In this document: positions 25,543-37,311 of the stretch, in pieces
Layout of the letters: the number at the start of each line of letters is the position of its first letter
Position numbering within the stretch: the first letter of the stretch is position 1
Assembly: GCA_900073065.1 (NCBI GenBank)
Contig: FJOG01000027.1
Span: 485,148 to 549,147 of the forward strand
Direction of reading: 5' to 3'
Origin: Phialocephala subalpina
Taxonomy: Eukaryota > Ascomycota > Leotiomycetes > Helotiales > Mollisiaceae
DNA length: 64,000 bases
Translations under genes and position numbers: made by a program
Notes under the pieces: model-generated
Told to the model about the DNA's origin: nothing
Seen by the model: the letters and a program-made list of their open reading frames with translations, nothing else
Database searches by the model: none

Positions 25543-25612
25543 AATTGGCCGGCCGACATGAGGACTAATGGGAGGGCTTGTTTCTGTGGGGGGTCACGTG
25601 AAAAGTGGAGTT
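25543..25612 (+). repeat. Dispersed repeat, copy 1
   Basis: Shares the framework ATTGGCCG-CCG-CATG-GGACTAATG ... GGTCACGTGAAAAGTGGA with 37312-37375. In both cases it begins at the edge of AT-rich sequence. It may be the end of an unrecognised transposon family. Confidence 0.45.
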
Positions 25613-26089
25613 GAAGTCAAAATGCATTGTAATTGCTGTACAGTCTTGACGTTTTTATGATCAGCTGCCAACAAATTTCAACTCTGAGAAGCATAACGGG
25701 CTTCAGCGCCAGCGTTTACGAGCTTGGTTAGATAAATCTAAGTTTTCAAGCTGTTTTTCAGGCAATTTCAGGAAAGTCCTCATCGAAAGACGTTAATATC
25801 GAGCGTATTACTTGGATTTTTTTCGATAATAACAAGTGATTATTTTTTAACTAAATTAAACCTAGAAGTGGATTTGGTCAAAAATCTACTTGTACTATCT
25901 ATCCATAAATAAGACCTGTATCCCTATTATTACGATTGACAATTTTTGTTCTCTTTGGGCGGGAGTAAGGAAAAGTAGAAAGGCAGCATATGATGAAGTT
26001 TTGATTTAACTAAGAGTATTTTCTTGCAATAGTTAACCGATTTCCACTCCCAGTGCATAGATACGACTAATGCTCACTCGAATTTTATA

Positions 26090-27000
26090 GGTTACTACTT
26101 TTTTAAAACTTTAATTAAATTATAATTATTTATAAAAATATATAGAAATTAAAACTATAAATAATTACTATAATATATTAAGTTTTGAACTTCATTTAAT
26201 AAGATAATATTAATTATTTATTGCGAAATTTAAAATTTAATAAAATATAAAATAAAAAATAAAATTATATAAAAATTATATTTTAAAGCAAATTAAATAT
26301 ATTAATATTATTTTGTACTTTTTTTATATATTCGTAAAGATTTATTAATAACAAAAAATAATTTTCTTTTAAATTTTTAAAAATATATTATATATTAAAT
26401 AAAATTATAAATAATAAATAAATTCGAAATTAATTTAATATATTTAATTATTTATAAATTCTAATAATATATATTATATTTTTTAATATTTTAATATTTA
26501 TATATTTATATATTTATAATAATATAAAGTAATTATAAAACTGGTTTTAATTTGCTTATAATATTATTAAAAACTTTAATTTTTTAATATATAATATTTA
26601 AAATATTTTGAAATAAACTTTATAAATTATATATAATTTTAAATATAAATTTTATTATAATATTATACTTTCAAATTATAATAAAAAGTATTAAATGTTT
26701 AATTTATATAGAAAATTAATTATATATTAATATATAATTCATTAAAAAATTATAGAAAATAAAAATTTAAATTATATAGATTTGTATATTATTAATAAAT
26801 TAGTATAAAACTAATTATTTACCATTTATTTTATATATATTATAAAGCTCATTTAATAGATATTTATTCTATATTTTATTTCTACTTTAAATTTTTAAAT
26901 TCTATTTTTGACGTTTATTATATAAAGATTCTATATTCCAAGTTTCGCAATTATAGCTATTCTATATAAAAAGTTATTAAATATCGAAAACTGATGATTT
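26090..27000. repeat. Extreme AT-rich block, probably a RIP-erased repeat
   Basis: About 900 bp almost free of G and C, dominated by TA/TAA/TTA words, with a sharp return to normal composition at about 27000. No reading frame survives. This is the composition expected of a repeat hit by several rounds of RIP; the original element is not recognisable. A centromere-like or purely structural AT tract is an alternative. Confidence 0.6.
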
Positions 27001-28178
27001 TAGTGTTAAACGAGTATGCATTGGCCGTGTCTGTGCATTGGGCGTGGAAATCGGTTACAGGAGTAGAAATAGATAGAAGGCCGCAAGCTAGTGCTGTTAT
27101 TGAGCCATAGAATCAAGTTCATTGCGCATCTCAAATAGATGCTGACCTGCGGTGGCAGCTTATTTTCCAATTCAAGACCACCATGAGAACTCGATCTCTC
27201 AGAGTTGGCATAAGGGAAACGAGTCACGAGAATTAGGTCAAGCCCATGCTTCATTGCACGACCACGGCGAAGACAGGACTCTGTTGGATGCACGACCGAC
27301 AGGCAGGGCAGGATCACATGGATGCGCTCCGACTGGAACCGATTTGGATCCTGGTCCACTGCTGGAACTCACTGGCTTCCCTAGAGTATGTATACTTCGT
27401 ATGGGGAAGTCGACCCCGCGATACGTGGGGTGCAATCAATGACAAAGTTATTCGACGACACCCGATGAGATGGGGTAAGATCGTCGGCTGCGGAAAGCTC
27501 CTCCTTCCATGCGCCACTCGGATCACCTCACATTTGAGGCTTGGGATAACCAGCATGAGGAGCAGTCGACCTCCTCTCGGATTGCAAATGCCTCGTCAAC
27601 ATCCAACCTGTTTCGTGGCAAGGCAAGGTACCTTAACGAAGGCAGTGACTCCAAAGAGGTGGATTTAATTGGTCATCTCGTGAAACTGTTCGTGGTTGGC
27701 TGATGCGAGAACTGAACGTTCGAGAAGGCAAGACTGTCAAGGAAGTGCGTTCTCGTCGTCGATCAGTGGACTACTGTACCGTACTCGTACTCGCATCCGC
27801 ATCGTTGGAAGGCAGTTGCTGCTTGCCTGTTGCTAGTTGCCTTAGGCGTCAATCAGCTCTGTCAGCAAATGACACTAAGCACAGTAGGCAATAGCGTGTC
27901 GGCCAGTTAATCTTACCAGAACCGATTTGAGATCAATTAAGCCAATGAAAAACCTTTCAATCATCCCCTCTGTTTAAGTCCAGGATATGGTTGAAACTTA
28001 TGATCATTTGCTTCGTATGATCTCCCGCTTGCCATTTTATCGTCGAAAACTCGAGCTTCTGTGAGTTGCCTGGTAAACCAGACCAATTATCCGTCGAAGC
28101 AGCATGAGGTTTGTCCTAATTTGAATGCATAATTTTAAGAGCTTCGATTTGTCCTGGGTTTCTTTTAGGGTTTACACT
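27001..28178. other. Gene-free stretch within the transposon island
   Basis: Composition returns to normal, but only short chance frames occur. No protein family was recognised. It borders the inverted-repeat element cluster. Confidence 0.4.
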
Positions 28179-28339
28179 GTACGAAAGAGGGTTGCAGCAA
28201 ATAACGGTCCAGCCTTGTAAGGCGGTGAGTACTTTTACCAACCAAAATTCCAGTTGATGACTTTCACCCCATAAATTCCCTCTTCCAGCGGCGGCAGAAA
28301 CATGGGTGGACCGTTATTTGCTGCAATCCCCTTTCGTAC
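28179..28339. mobile_element. Small inverted-repeat element A (MITE-like)
   Basis: About 160 bp bounded by GTAC on both sides. The terminal inverted repeats are about 32 bp, starting GTACGAAAG and running through TTGCAGCAAATAACGGTCC, with two mismatches between arms. There is no coding capacity. The outer TIR bases match elements B and D, so the same transposase could mobilise them. Confidence 0.75.
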
Positions 28340-28344
28340 GGAAG

Positions 28345-28512
28345 GTACGAAAGGGGGTTGCAAGAAATCATCGACACCCCCCATGTAGGCGGTGGGATCA
28401 GCTGCCCATAGAACCACATCGAGTCCAGCGATATTCCCCGCAAATTTCCTAAAGTGGTGTGGCAGAAACAATGGGGGTGTCGATGATTTCTTGCAACCCC
28501 CCCCTTTCGTAC
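28345..28512. mobile_element. Small inverted-repeat element B (MITE-like)
   Basis: 168 bp with ~40-bp inverted ends beginning GTACGAAAGGGGGTTGCAAG. The right arm has three extra C residues in a homopolymer. Bounded by GTAC. The interior is almost the exact reverse complement of element D. Confidence 0.78.
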
Positions 28513-28607
28513 CTACTGCCTACTGCACCCGAGTCAGCCGCAGGTGCTTCAGCGAGCCCGTGGCGTCGGAAGCTGCTTCTTTCTCCTTAATTACCTACTT
28601 TACTTTC

Positions 28608-28777
28608 GTACAGGGCGCAACAATCTGAGGTTTTGTGTCTGTGCACCTCTCGAATATTCTATAAGAACCAGGGACTTTAGCCAATCAAACGTTGAGAATC
28701 CCCTACTTATTACTAGATTTAGTTTAGAAGGGCCTGAGAAGCTCAGGCACAAAACTTCAGATTGTTGCGCCCTGTAC
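28608..28777. mobile_element. Small inverted-repeat element C (MITE-like, different family)
   Basis: 170 bp with 30-bp inverted ends starting GTACAGGGCGCAACAATC and one mismatch. The TIR sequence is unrelated to A, B and D except for GTAC. Its right GTAC is the left GTAC of element D, so the two abut. The TA followed by CAG at the ends resembles Tc1/mariner-type MITE ends. Confidence 0.75.
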
Positions 28778-28938
28778 GAAAGGGGGTTGCAAGAAATCAC
28801 CGACACCCCCCTTGTTTCTGCCACACCACTTTAGGAAATTTGCGGGGAATATCGCTGGATTCGATGTGGTTCTATGGACAGCTGATCCCACCGCCTACAT
28901 GGGGGGTGTCGATGATTTCTTGCAACCCCCTTTCGTAC
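28774..28938. mobile_element. Small inverted-repeat element D (inverted copy of B)
   Basis: 165 bp bounded by GTAC, with ends GTACGAAAGGGGGTTGCAAG. The interior is the reverse complement of B with only a few substitutions, so B and D are recent copies of one family in opposite orientation. Confidence 0.78.
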
Positions 28939-29371
28939 GAAAGTAGTTTCCCGCATCCGCTCTCCACTTAATAAACTTTCCATGAACTCGCCAGAATACG
29001 CTACCGCAGTCCCTACTCCCTAAACTTGGCCTAGGGAGAGTCGGGCCTTTTTACAACCCGCAAATGCAGTTGACGAGTCTAGATATTCTGCGAAGATGTG
29101 CTTCTCAAGCATCCTCCCTCATACAAATCATCTTTCCTCAAATTCGGTTTTCCAACCTCACAATTGGAGGGCAGATCTAAAAGGGGTATGCGGCAACACC
29201 TAGGAGGCAATTTGTACCGTCAAATCCGGCAGTCGAGGCGTCACAGAAAAAGATGTAAGCCAGGTGTAGCCTGACTGCGATTAGTTGTTTCAAATGCGCT
29301 AGATATATACTCATTGATGTTTGAGTTTATGTGTGATAATAGCTGAGGGGTTTGTGGTTTGTTGGTCAAGC
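28939..29371. other. Spacer before the copia element
   Basis: No gene or repeat recognised. It carries the copia target site GATTG at its right end (29372-29376). Confidence 0.5.
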
Positions 29372-29376
29372 GATTG

Positions 29377-29548
29377 TGTCAGTTGCTGGTCACGTGTAGT
29401 GGGTCAAACTCTCATTCCATATGGAGTATAGTTCAGGGGTAATCTCGCAGACTCTTATATCCTCACTCTCTTCCCTAGCTAGCTCTCCAGACTGAACAAT
29501 ACGATCTTTTACCTACAGTATAATGCCCAGACTTCGTAGCATCTGATA
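29377..29548 (+). repeat. Copia 5' LTR
   Basis: 172 bp, same length as the 3' LTR. The eleven differences between the LTRs are all transitions. Confidence 0.9.
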
Positions 29549-29584
29549 GTTATAAGCCCGGAATTCCCCAAGGCTTAATCACTA

Positions 29585-32500
29585 AAATAACCGCACATTT
29601 GGCTTACCCGATAAAACACCGAAATCTGTCTCCTTTGACCACCTCCACTAAAACAGTCAACGATTGCTTAATTAATAGCGTTTGCGACTACGAGGAGTTG
29701 TCCGTCGTATACCCACACCTCATTGGAAAATCTGCGAGTTCGTTGTCGCGACCACAAAGTAAAATGGCAAAAGTGAAGCTTATTCCGATGATTTTAATCG
29801 GAAGGGCCACGTACATCAAATAGAGAGAAGTTATAAAGACGAGAGCAAACAAAGAAGATCTGTGGAGGTATATCGACCCGAATACACCTCAAGACCAACT
29901 TCTAAAGCTAGTTTAGCCACTAATGCCAGTACTAGCAAATATTAAAGCAGATATTATAATTACGCCGTCAATTACACCTACAGAAGACGGTCGAGTAACG
30001 CTAAGGGGCGCGAGGATAGTCTCTTTAACTAGGAAGGCTAAATTCTCGGACTTAGACGCAAACGAAAAAGAGGAGTTAAAATTACTCAAAGAAACTTGGT
30101 TATATGAGCTTAAGACTTACTACCGGCAAAGCGAGGCCTACAAAGGCTTGGGAGCAATTATTTAAGCTTTTATCGACCACAAATACTTACTTTATACGTT
30201 CAATTGCGAAACGCCTTAGTATATAATGCATAATTTGAAGCTGGAGATTGCCCCGTTAAATCGAGCGCAAAAAGGTGAAATCTTAGAGAGATAAAAGAAG
30301 CTTAAAACTACAGTAAAATCGTCGATAAATCTCGAGTCGTAGCTAAAAGAGTAGTACTCTATATACGACGAGAATATCGCGCTGAAAATCCCCGATATAA
30401 TCGATAATTTAAGACCGCACTATGATTTCCTTTAAATAGTCTATTTAATTGCACTTACTTTTGCGGATATGATGGAGAAAGAGCTGCTAATGGAAATAAT
30501 ACTATGGACGTTTAAAGAACTTTTGCGTTTCTATTAATAATGGCGTAGGAACACTTTAGATCGATCGAGAGTTCGAAGGGTGTAGTATGTTTACTCGACT
30601 ACCGATAATAGAGAGCAATAATAATAACAGCCTACTTTCAATGGACGAACGGGGAGAGACTACGAGAATACACCTTATATATGTACCGCAATCCACTAGT
30701 TTAAAAACTGTTTATATATCATGGAAAATAAGCGGAAACTAAGTTAGAAATTAGACTCGAATATTCAGAAATAAGTAGATGAGAAGATGGAAAATAATTG
30801 GAAAGTCTAAAGGAAAGTCGATTAGCTACGTAGGAAGGCCAATAAACAATAGAATGCGAAGACTATATTACTTCAATTTCCTGCGGAAAGCTTAGGGCGT
30901 AAGCCCTCGATACTAGTCTCGAAATCTGGAGATACGGTGTTCTCGGTACTATTAAGTTATTGCGCTATAAATATTAACGATAGTGAATTTGACGCTAATG
31001 AGTTAGTCGATAATAGCCAGCTTACTGACAATAGCAATTCGGCTTATAACGTGGACGCCACTTTATCGTCTAGAGCATTTAACGCGCTTATGAATAGTAT
31101 TATTTTGGACTTTAATACTACGTGCCACGTAGGAAACAATGAAGACAAATTCGAGAACTTTATCTTTGCCGCCGTCGGAGAAACGCTCGGAATAAGCAAT
31201 AGTGCGATTACGGTTTATAGTTGGGGAAATATTACGATTTTGGTCTAATATTCGAGTTATTTAAAAAGAAGGAAGATTACTATTACAAACGTTACTTTTT
31301 ATCTTAATTTCCCGCTTATTGTTATTAATCTCCGTTTACTTAAGGCTAAAAGCATTATATAGGACATGGAAAACGAGCTGCTTAAGTGCGCTGATGGTAT
31401 AATATATTGGATACTATTTCGGGAAAACTAATGGGTATTGGAATATAACCCGCCATCTTTTAAATTAAACTACGTTGTTAATTAAATAGATAATTACGTT
31501 TATATTGCGCAGAATTCGCGTTAATTTTTCCGCGCGGTAAAAGCTATAGCTAGGAAGTAGTATGGCCGAATGGGGCACTTGTATATAGAGGCACTCTTTT
31601 ATTTATTGCAATAGGCAATCGGTTATGAGATCACGACTTACGAACTTGGCTGTATTTGCGAAGTTTATAGACTCGCTAGAGCTCACGAAATCGTCTCTCG
31701 TAGATTAATAGAACGAGGACGTTACTTTTATTACCGCATTACCAGTGATTGGATTTATATAGAGGAAGGCGATAAAGACAAGTCTAAGATCTTTTATCTC
31801 TATTGCGACGTTTGCTAGATGAATTACGTTTTTTCGCTCTCAGATTTCAAATAAATAATTATTATCGCTTGCGTTAAATACTTTATAAGATGAGTCAAAC
31901 GGAGGTAGAGTTTCCAAGTGGTGATCATTAAAATCGATGGATAGACTTCACTTGATGGAGGCTAATACGAGCTAATTAACGAAGAAAGTATTACTATCGA
32001 GTTTACTTCTTTTAATACACACGATTAGAACGGTCCTGCGGAGCGTACTAAGGGGGTAATTATGAGTAGAACACGTGCTATGCACATTAGCGCTAATTTC
32101 CCTCCGAATATATTTCCAGAGTCTTATTATGCGGTAGGCTATTTATTGAACAAATCACTAAATAAGCGTTTAAAATGGATGTCACCCTTAGCGTTTCTTT
32201 AGAAGTAAATGGAAATAGAGAGTTATTTGCCGCAAGTTGCACATCTTAAAGTTTTTAGTTATAAGGCCTACTTTCTCATTAAGAATCGTTCGAAGCTTAA
32301 TAAACTTAGTCTAAAAGCGTATATAAGCTATTTAATTGGATATAAATCTACGAATATCTTCCGCATATAAATACTATTATTAAGACGCGCTATTTCGATT
32401 AGAGACGTGACTTTTAATGAGGATACTTTTTACGACTTTACGCTTAATAGGAAGCTCATTGAATTAGAAGTCATATAAATTTAAGAGATTATCGAAATTA

Positions 32501-34824
32501 TTGAAATGGACGATCTTTTAAACGCGAGCTACGAATTGTATAAGTACGAATATCAATTAAACGCTTATATTAAGGGTATTGGAATTGCTTATAAGGCTAG
32601 TATCGAGAAGCCCAGAGATACGATTATTGTTTAACAATTTTAGTTACTTATACTAAAGTTATTACTAGAGCTATTACTAGAGTTAGAGCTATCATCGGAG
32701 TAAAACAACCAAGTTTTAGACTCTTTAGACAATCTTCTAACTACTGACAATCTCATTAGAGACTATTAAGTGGAGCGTGCGGAAAGCCCGTCGACCGTCT
32801 CAATAGATGTAGGAAATGATGCATTAAACGTAGGAAATGCATTTACATTAGTATTTATATCGATGCCGTTAAGTAATTAATACGCTAATAGTTAAACTAT
32901 ACTTCGATCGGGTTAAGCTTTTCTTCGTCGATTAATCAGATCTCTAGATTCCCTCGCTTTAGTAGGCTTTAGCCATTCTCAGCCTAGTGAGACGCGATAA
33001 ATAAATGTTCGAGTTAATGTTCGGAATTTAGAGATTTCTATCGAAAATATCGAGACCGGAAAACGCGTTAAACTTATAATTACTTACGATTACGGCAAAC
33101 GCAAAGGGAAATAGGAAAGATACGCTATGCTAGTTAATAACTTCTATAAGAATTCTGTGTTTTACGTTATTATGGCAGAGATGCCACGTGCTTTCTATGC
33201 TAGACTACATCGAAGTGAGCTGCTATTAAAACCTCGAAATTATCAGGAAATACTACGCTACTCGCACCGCGCAGAGTTCGAAGTAGCAATGGAAAAGGAA
33301 TGGAGTACGCTCTGGAAGAAAAGAACGTTCGAAGAAGTGCTAATTGAGACTGCAAATAAAGTTAGTATTAAACCGATTTTATTGATATAAGTGCTAGACT
33401 ATAAGTTCGATGACGATGGTTATCTCTTGAAATATAAGGCACGTTTTGTAGTGCGCGGAGACTTTTAATAGAGTGATCGAGACGAAGTCTACGCTGCCAC
33501 TTTGGCCTTACGAGTCTTTCGAATGCTAATTGCAATTGCGGTATACTTTGACTTGGAAATGGAGTAATTCGATGTTGTTAACGCGTTTACGAACTCTCGA
33601 ATGGATAAAGAGACTTACGTCGAGCTGCCGGATAGAAAGAAGAGGCTTGGACACGTACTACGTTACTAGATGGCGCTTTACGGCTTCGATATATTACCGC
33701 TACTATAGTTTAACGACTTTAGCGCGTCCATGAAATCGTTCGGTCTTGAACCGATGTCGGAGTATTCGTGCTTGTTTACGGACGGCAAAGTAATAGTGTT
33801 TTTTTACGTCGACGATATTTGTATATTCTATTATCGGAAAAAACGTATTCGATATGAGAAAGTGAAATCTCTTCTATTAAAGAAATACGAGATGCGCGAG
33901 ATAAGTAAATTAAAGTGGTTTTTAAGTATACGCGTAGTTAAAGATAAAATACAACGGAAAATATGGCTTTGTTAAGACTTTTATATAGAGAATATGTGCA
34001 GGAAGTTTGCGGTGGATACGAGAGGCCTATTTCCCAAAGTTTCGATCGACTTTACCGTTAAATTACGACTATATAATGAAAAGGTAACTACTTATTAAAT
34101 TGTAGTTTACTAACAGCGGACTAGTTCGACGACTTACTCGATAACGATTTCCCGCCTCGATACAGCGTAGATCACTAAAGAACTAGCCACTTTTAATTAA
34201 AACTCGAGCCTTAATTACCGCGAGGCTATAGAACGGCTTTTACAATATCTCTACGGCACTCGTTACTTGGCGCTACAATTTGGAGGAATAGACACCGAGT
34301 TTATCGATGGAGAGCTTGTCTTCCGCGCTATTAGTGACGCGTCTTTTGCGGACGACGTGGCAACGCGCCGTAGCACTCAGGGCTTCCTCTTCTAGGTTCT
34401 CGGAGGCATAGTAGACTGGAAAAGCAGTAAACAAGACTCAGTTTCCACGTCGACTACGGAGGTAGAGCTGAAAGCTGTCTCAGCGTGCGCGTCGTGGCTT
34501 ATGTGGTGGCAGCGGCTATTCGATACAATTAAACTCGACTTATCCAACGATAATACCATTCTCTGTAACAACCTTCAGATTATCCGTCTTATAGTGAAGG
34601 AGTCTCCGAAGCTAGTCACGAAATTGCGATACGTCGATATCCACTAGCACTAGCTACGCGAACAAATTGAGGCTGGAAATATCAATATTATTTAGACTGG
34701 AATAGTAAACATGCCAATAAACGGCCTCATTAAGCCATTGTTACGTCAAAAGCACGAATCTTTTATTAAACAACTCAAACTCGTCGATATCGAATACTTA
34801 ATAAACCCTAAAGGCAAAGTCTAA
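29585..34824 (+). pseudogene. Copia gag-pol relic
   Basis: A reading path interrupted by many TAA/TAG codons. Integrase traces lie at about 31690-32200 (HEIVSRR; later GPAERTKGVIMSRTRAMH). Reverse transcriptase lies at about 33390-34000 (KYKARFVVRGDF, DVVNAFTNSRM, and the polymerase motif FYVDDI near 33805). RNase H lies at about 34330-34700 (SDASFADD, TEVELKAVSACASWLMWW). Gag-like sequence occupies about 29600-30900. Domain order INT-RT-RNaseH defines Ty1/copia rather than gypsy. Stops are consistent with RIP of CAA/CAG/TGG codons. Confidence 0.85.
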
Positions 34825-35129
34825 ACCGATACTATTTAAATCGATCGATTTAAATTGTTACTTTCTTTTGTTAATTCAATTGGAGTTAGTTACTGTTTAT
34901 ATACTCACTTCGAACCGATTGTCTCCTTTATTACACTAGACATCGATTTTACGTTTATTTTATATGTTTTAATAATACTAGTATCGATGTTTTAAGAAAA
35001 TACTTCAATAAAAGTGGGTCACTAACTATTGGGTGTTGTCACAGTAATTACGCGTTCACCTTTATAAATAGCTTCACTTCTCTCCTATCTACCGTAGTAA
35101 GACTCGTTGCCTCTCGACCTGGGGGGGTG

Positions 35130-35301
35130 TGTCAATTGCTAGTCACGTATAGTGAGTCAAACTCTCATTCTATATAGAGTATAGTTCAAGGGTAATCTCG
35201 CAGACTCTTATATCCTCACTCTCCTCCCTAGCTAGCTCTCTAGACTGAACAATACGATCTTTTACCCACAGTATAATGCCCAGACCTCGTAGCATCTGAT
35301 A
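35130..35301 (+). repeat. Copia 3' LTR
   Basis: 172 bp. At most of the differing sites it carries A or T where the 5' LTR has G or C, indicating slightly heavier RIP on this copy. Confidence 0.9.
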
Positions 35302-35306
35302 GATTG

Positions 35307-35839
35307 CCTGTGTCATCAGCCTCGTTCTGACGACGAAAGGGCTTCAAAGCCAAGAACGGAATCCAATAGTAGCGAAGGTACACTTATATTCCAAGAAAAC
35401 AGTCGATAGAGCCCAGCCAGAATACTCTTTGACGATGGCCCTTTTATTTCTGGATTATAATGTCTCTCACGTACTTCCTGCAGCGCTCATTTTGTGGCAT
35501 GAACTAGACAAAGATGTTGTTGCACGTCGCCAAAGAGCCAGTGCCTTCTCCGCCAAGGTTATGATTTCTGCAACTCCACCAAAGATTTTTCTCACGCCCT
35601 CAATATTTCCACCAAACCTAAAGGCAAGATCTACGTCAGTTAGGATGGCAACGCACTTTCACGCCGTTGCATAGCTCACCCATTTACTCAGCAAAGGGCT
35701 TCTCTGTTAAATCACGGCAGCTTTGCCCAAAGAACCTAGAACGCAATAGTATCAAGTCACTGGCATAAGCAGAACTCAAGATGAGACTTTATAATATAGA
35801 AACAAGTTTGAGTGCCTTTATTTGCCAGCGTAGCGAAGT
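35307..35839. other. Spacer between copia element and LigB gene
   Basis: Normal composition; no recognisable gene. It is the 3' flank of the dioxygenase gene. Confidence 0.45.
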
Positions 35840-36716
35840 CTATGTCCAATAGTAAGAGTACTGCTTTGTACCCATGACACTATCCGCGAAGAATTCTGCG
35901 CTCCCTTCCCCTGCAGCCCCTGCACACACAAATAAGGGCAACAAGTGCTCCTCTCCACCCGCGGGATGTGCCTCATTTGCACCTACCCAGTCCCTCCAAC
36001 TTTCTAACTGCTTTCCCCTGTCCTCGGGGTCCTTAATCTGAATTGTACTCGACAACTTGTCGCTCCACTTTTTTATTCTGGCTTTAAGCTTTGGGTCGTT
36101 CGCCGCGCTCGAAAACAGAATCCGTAAGTTATGGAATGTCGGCATCCCACTGCCGATTATTGCAACGCCCGAATCCCTTAGGCTCGAAAGCGCAAGGCCC
36201 ATCGCAAAATGCTGTGCAGGAGAGGCGGAGGCGAGGATGGATAGCTGGACAATGGGTACATCTCTTGTCGGATTAATCAACAGCATCGGAACAAAGACAC
36301 CATGATCCCATCCTAAGATTGTTATCTCAGTCGGCTTCTTGCCTCTCGTAACTGCATTACATACCTCTCCTTGCATCCACGTCAGGATGGAACCCCGCCT
36401 TCGCTAAAACATCATATACTTCCCGTGCAACCTCTGGACTTCCCGGCGCCTCATACTTCAATTGATACGCCTCTTTCGGCATGCCGGCATAATCGTAGAG
36501 AAGCTTGGGTGTTTCGCCATTGCTGATCGTAGGCTTTGGCTCGCTCCAATGTGCGGTAATGAGAACGATGGCGCGTGGTGCCTTGGAGGTTCCTAGACCC
36601 AGAATTGCTGGGACGCGCTCGCTCATGGATTTTATCAGCTCCTTGTGTGAGGGGTCGCCCAGTGCTGGTAGGGGGCCACCGCCATGGCAGACTGCGACCA
36701 CAGGTGCGCGTGCCAT
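35840..36716 (-). CDS. LigB-type extradiol aromatic ring-opening dioxygenase (DODA-like)
   Basis: Fe(II)-dependent extradiol cleavage of catechol-type substrates; homologues include plant and fungal 4,5-DOPA dioxygenases. Exons 36716-36365 and 36312-35840 give 274 aa, a typical length. Metal and catalytic histidines are visible in VCHGGGPLP, ITAHWSE and WDHGVFVPM; the intron falls just before the last of these. The end GAAGEGSAEFFADSVMG is typical of the fold. The ATG at 36716 is chosen because the family usually starts near it. An in-frame ATG at 36815 would add 33 residues resembling a mitochondrial presequence (MQFINRTAAVLLSNLFR), so targeting is open. The gene looks intact although transposons lie on both sides. 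Confidence 0.85.
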
Positions 36717-37311
36717 CGTGCTGTAGGACGTGGTTTGGTTAGAGGGGCAATGTGGGAGGATCGGTCGGAAGAGGTTCGAGAGCAGTACGGCGGCTGTGCG
36801 ATTGATAAATTGCATGTGAGAGTGTTCTGGCGTTCTGTCAATAAAGTTGAATACAATACACATCAATAGCGATAGCCATGCACTTAAACCGTGTATGAAA
36901 TAAGGGGGATTTCACATGCGGTCTCGTGTCACCGCTGTAAAGGATTGTTCACACGAGGGCCGGAACGGATGTTATAAGTGTTGCGAAGATCATAAGGTAA
37001 GCCCGCCATGCTTCGGAGCGGAGTCCTATAGTTCCTTCTTGGTGCTGTCTTAGTCAGTAAATATATTTTGCTTTCAATTGCTTTCAAATACGACTTTTAA
37101 CGGACGCTCCGAGGGCTTTATACGAGGCGAACGAAGAATGGAACTAGCATAGTATTTATTATAGCAATTTATTGCCCGTTCGGCATTAGGACTAATATAA
37201 ACTTTTTCTAGTATCATATAAATATCACGTGGATATCACATGTATAAAACTCCTTAGAATACTCGATTTTAATAGACTTTTAATAAAAATAAAAATTAAT
37301 AATTAATATAT
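36717..37311. other. Upstream region of LigB gene, possibly old LTR
   Basis: From about 36970 the sequence (starting TGTTATAAG, with a run resembling fungal LTR ends near 37060-37100) may be part of a solo LTR. No duplicate or clear target duplication supports this. It becomes AT-rich towards 37311. Confidence 0.3.

Larger units (their letters stand above)
29377..35301 (+). mobile_element. Complete, RIP-inactivated Ty1/copia LTR retrotransposon
   Basis: 5925 bp flanked by a perfect 5-bp target duplication GATTG (29372-29376 and 35302-35306). It has 172-bp LTRs at both ends, starting TGTCA and ending TGATA (probably mutated from TGACA). A G-rich polypurine tract (35121-35127, ending 2 bp before the right LTR) and a candidate primer-binding site right after the left LTR are present. 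The internal region keeps gag, integrase, reverse transcriptase and RNase H traces in the copia order, but with stops throughout. It is non-autonomous. Confidence 0.9.

Noticed and set aside
27246..27668. 140-codon plus-strand frame
   Set aside because: No family resemblance, Trp/Arg-rich composition typical of chance frames, and no intron or start context.
28392..28834. Small proteins encoded in the 28.4-28.8 kb repeats
   Set aside because: The frames are made of inverted-repeat arms and their spacers; they differ between copies and are not conserved as proteins.
28179..28938. CRISPR-like repeat array
   Set aside because: The repeats are inverted, of unequal spacing and in a eukaryotic genome; they pair as TIRs of separate elements.
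36970..37231. Solo LTR upstream of the LigB gene
   Set aside because: Begins TG and ends CA with LTR-like words, but no target duplication and no second copy in the window, so only noted as possible.
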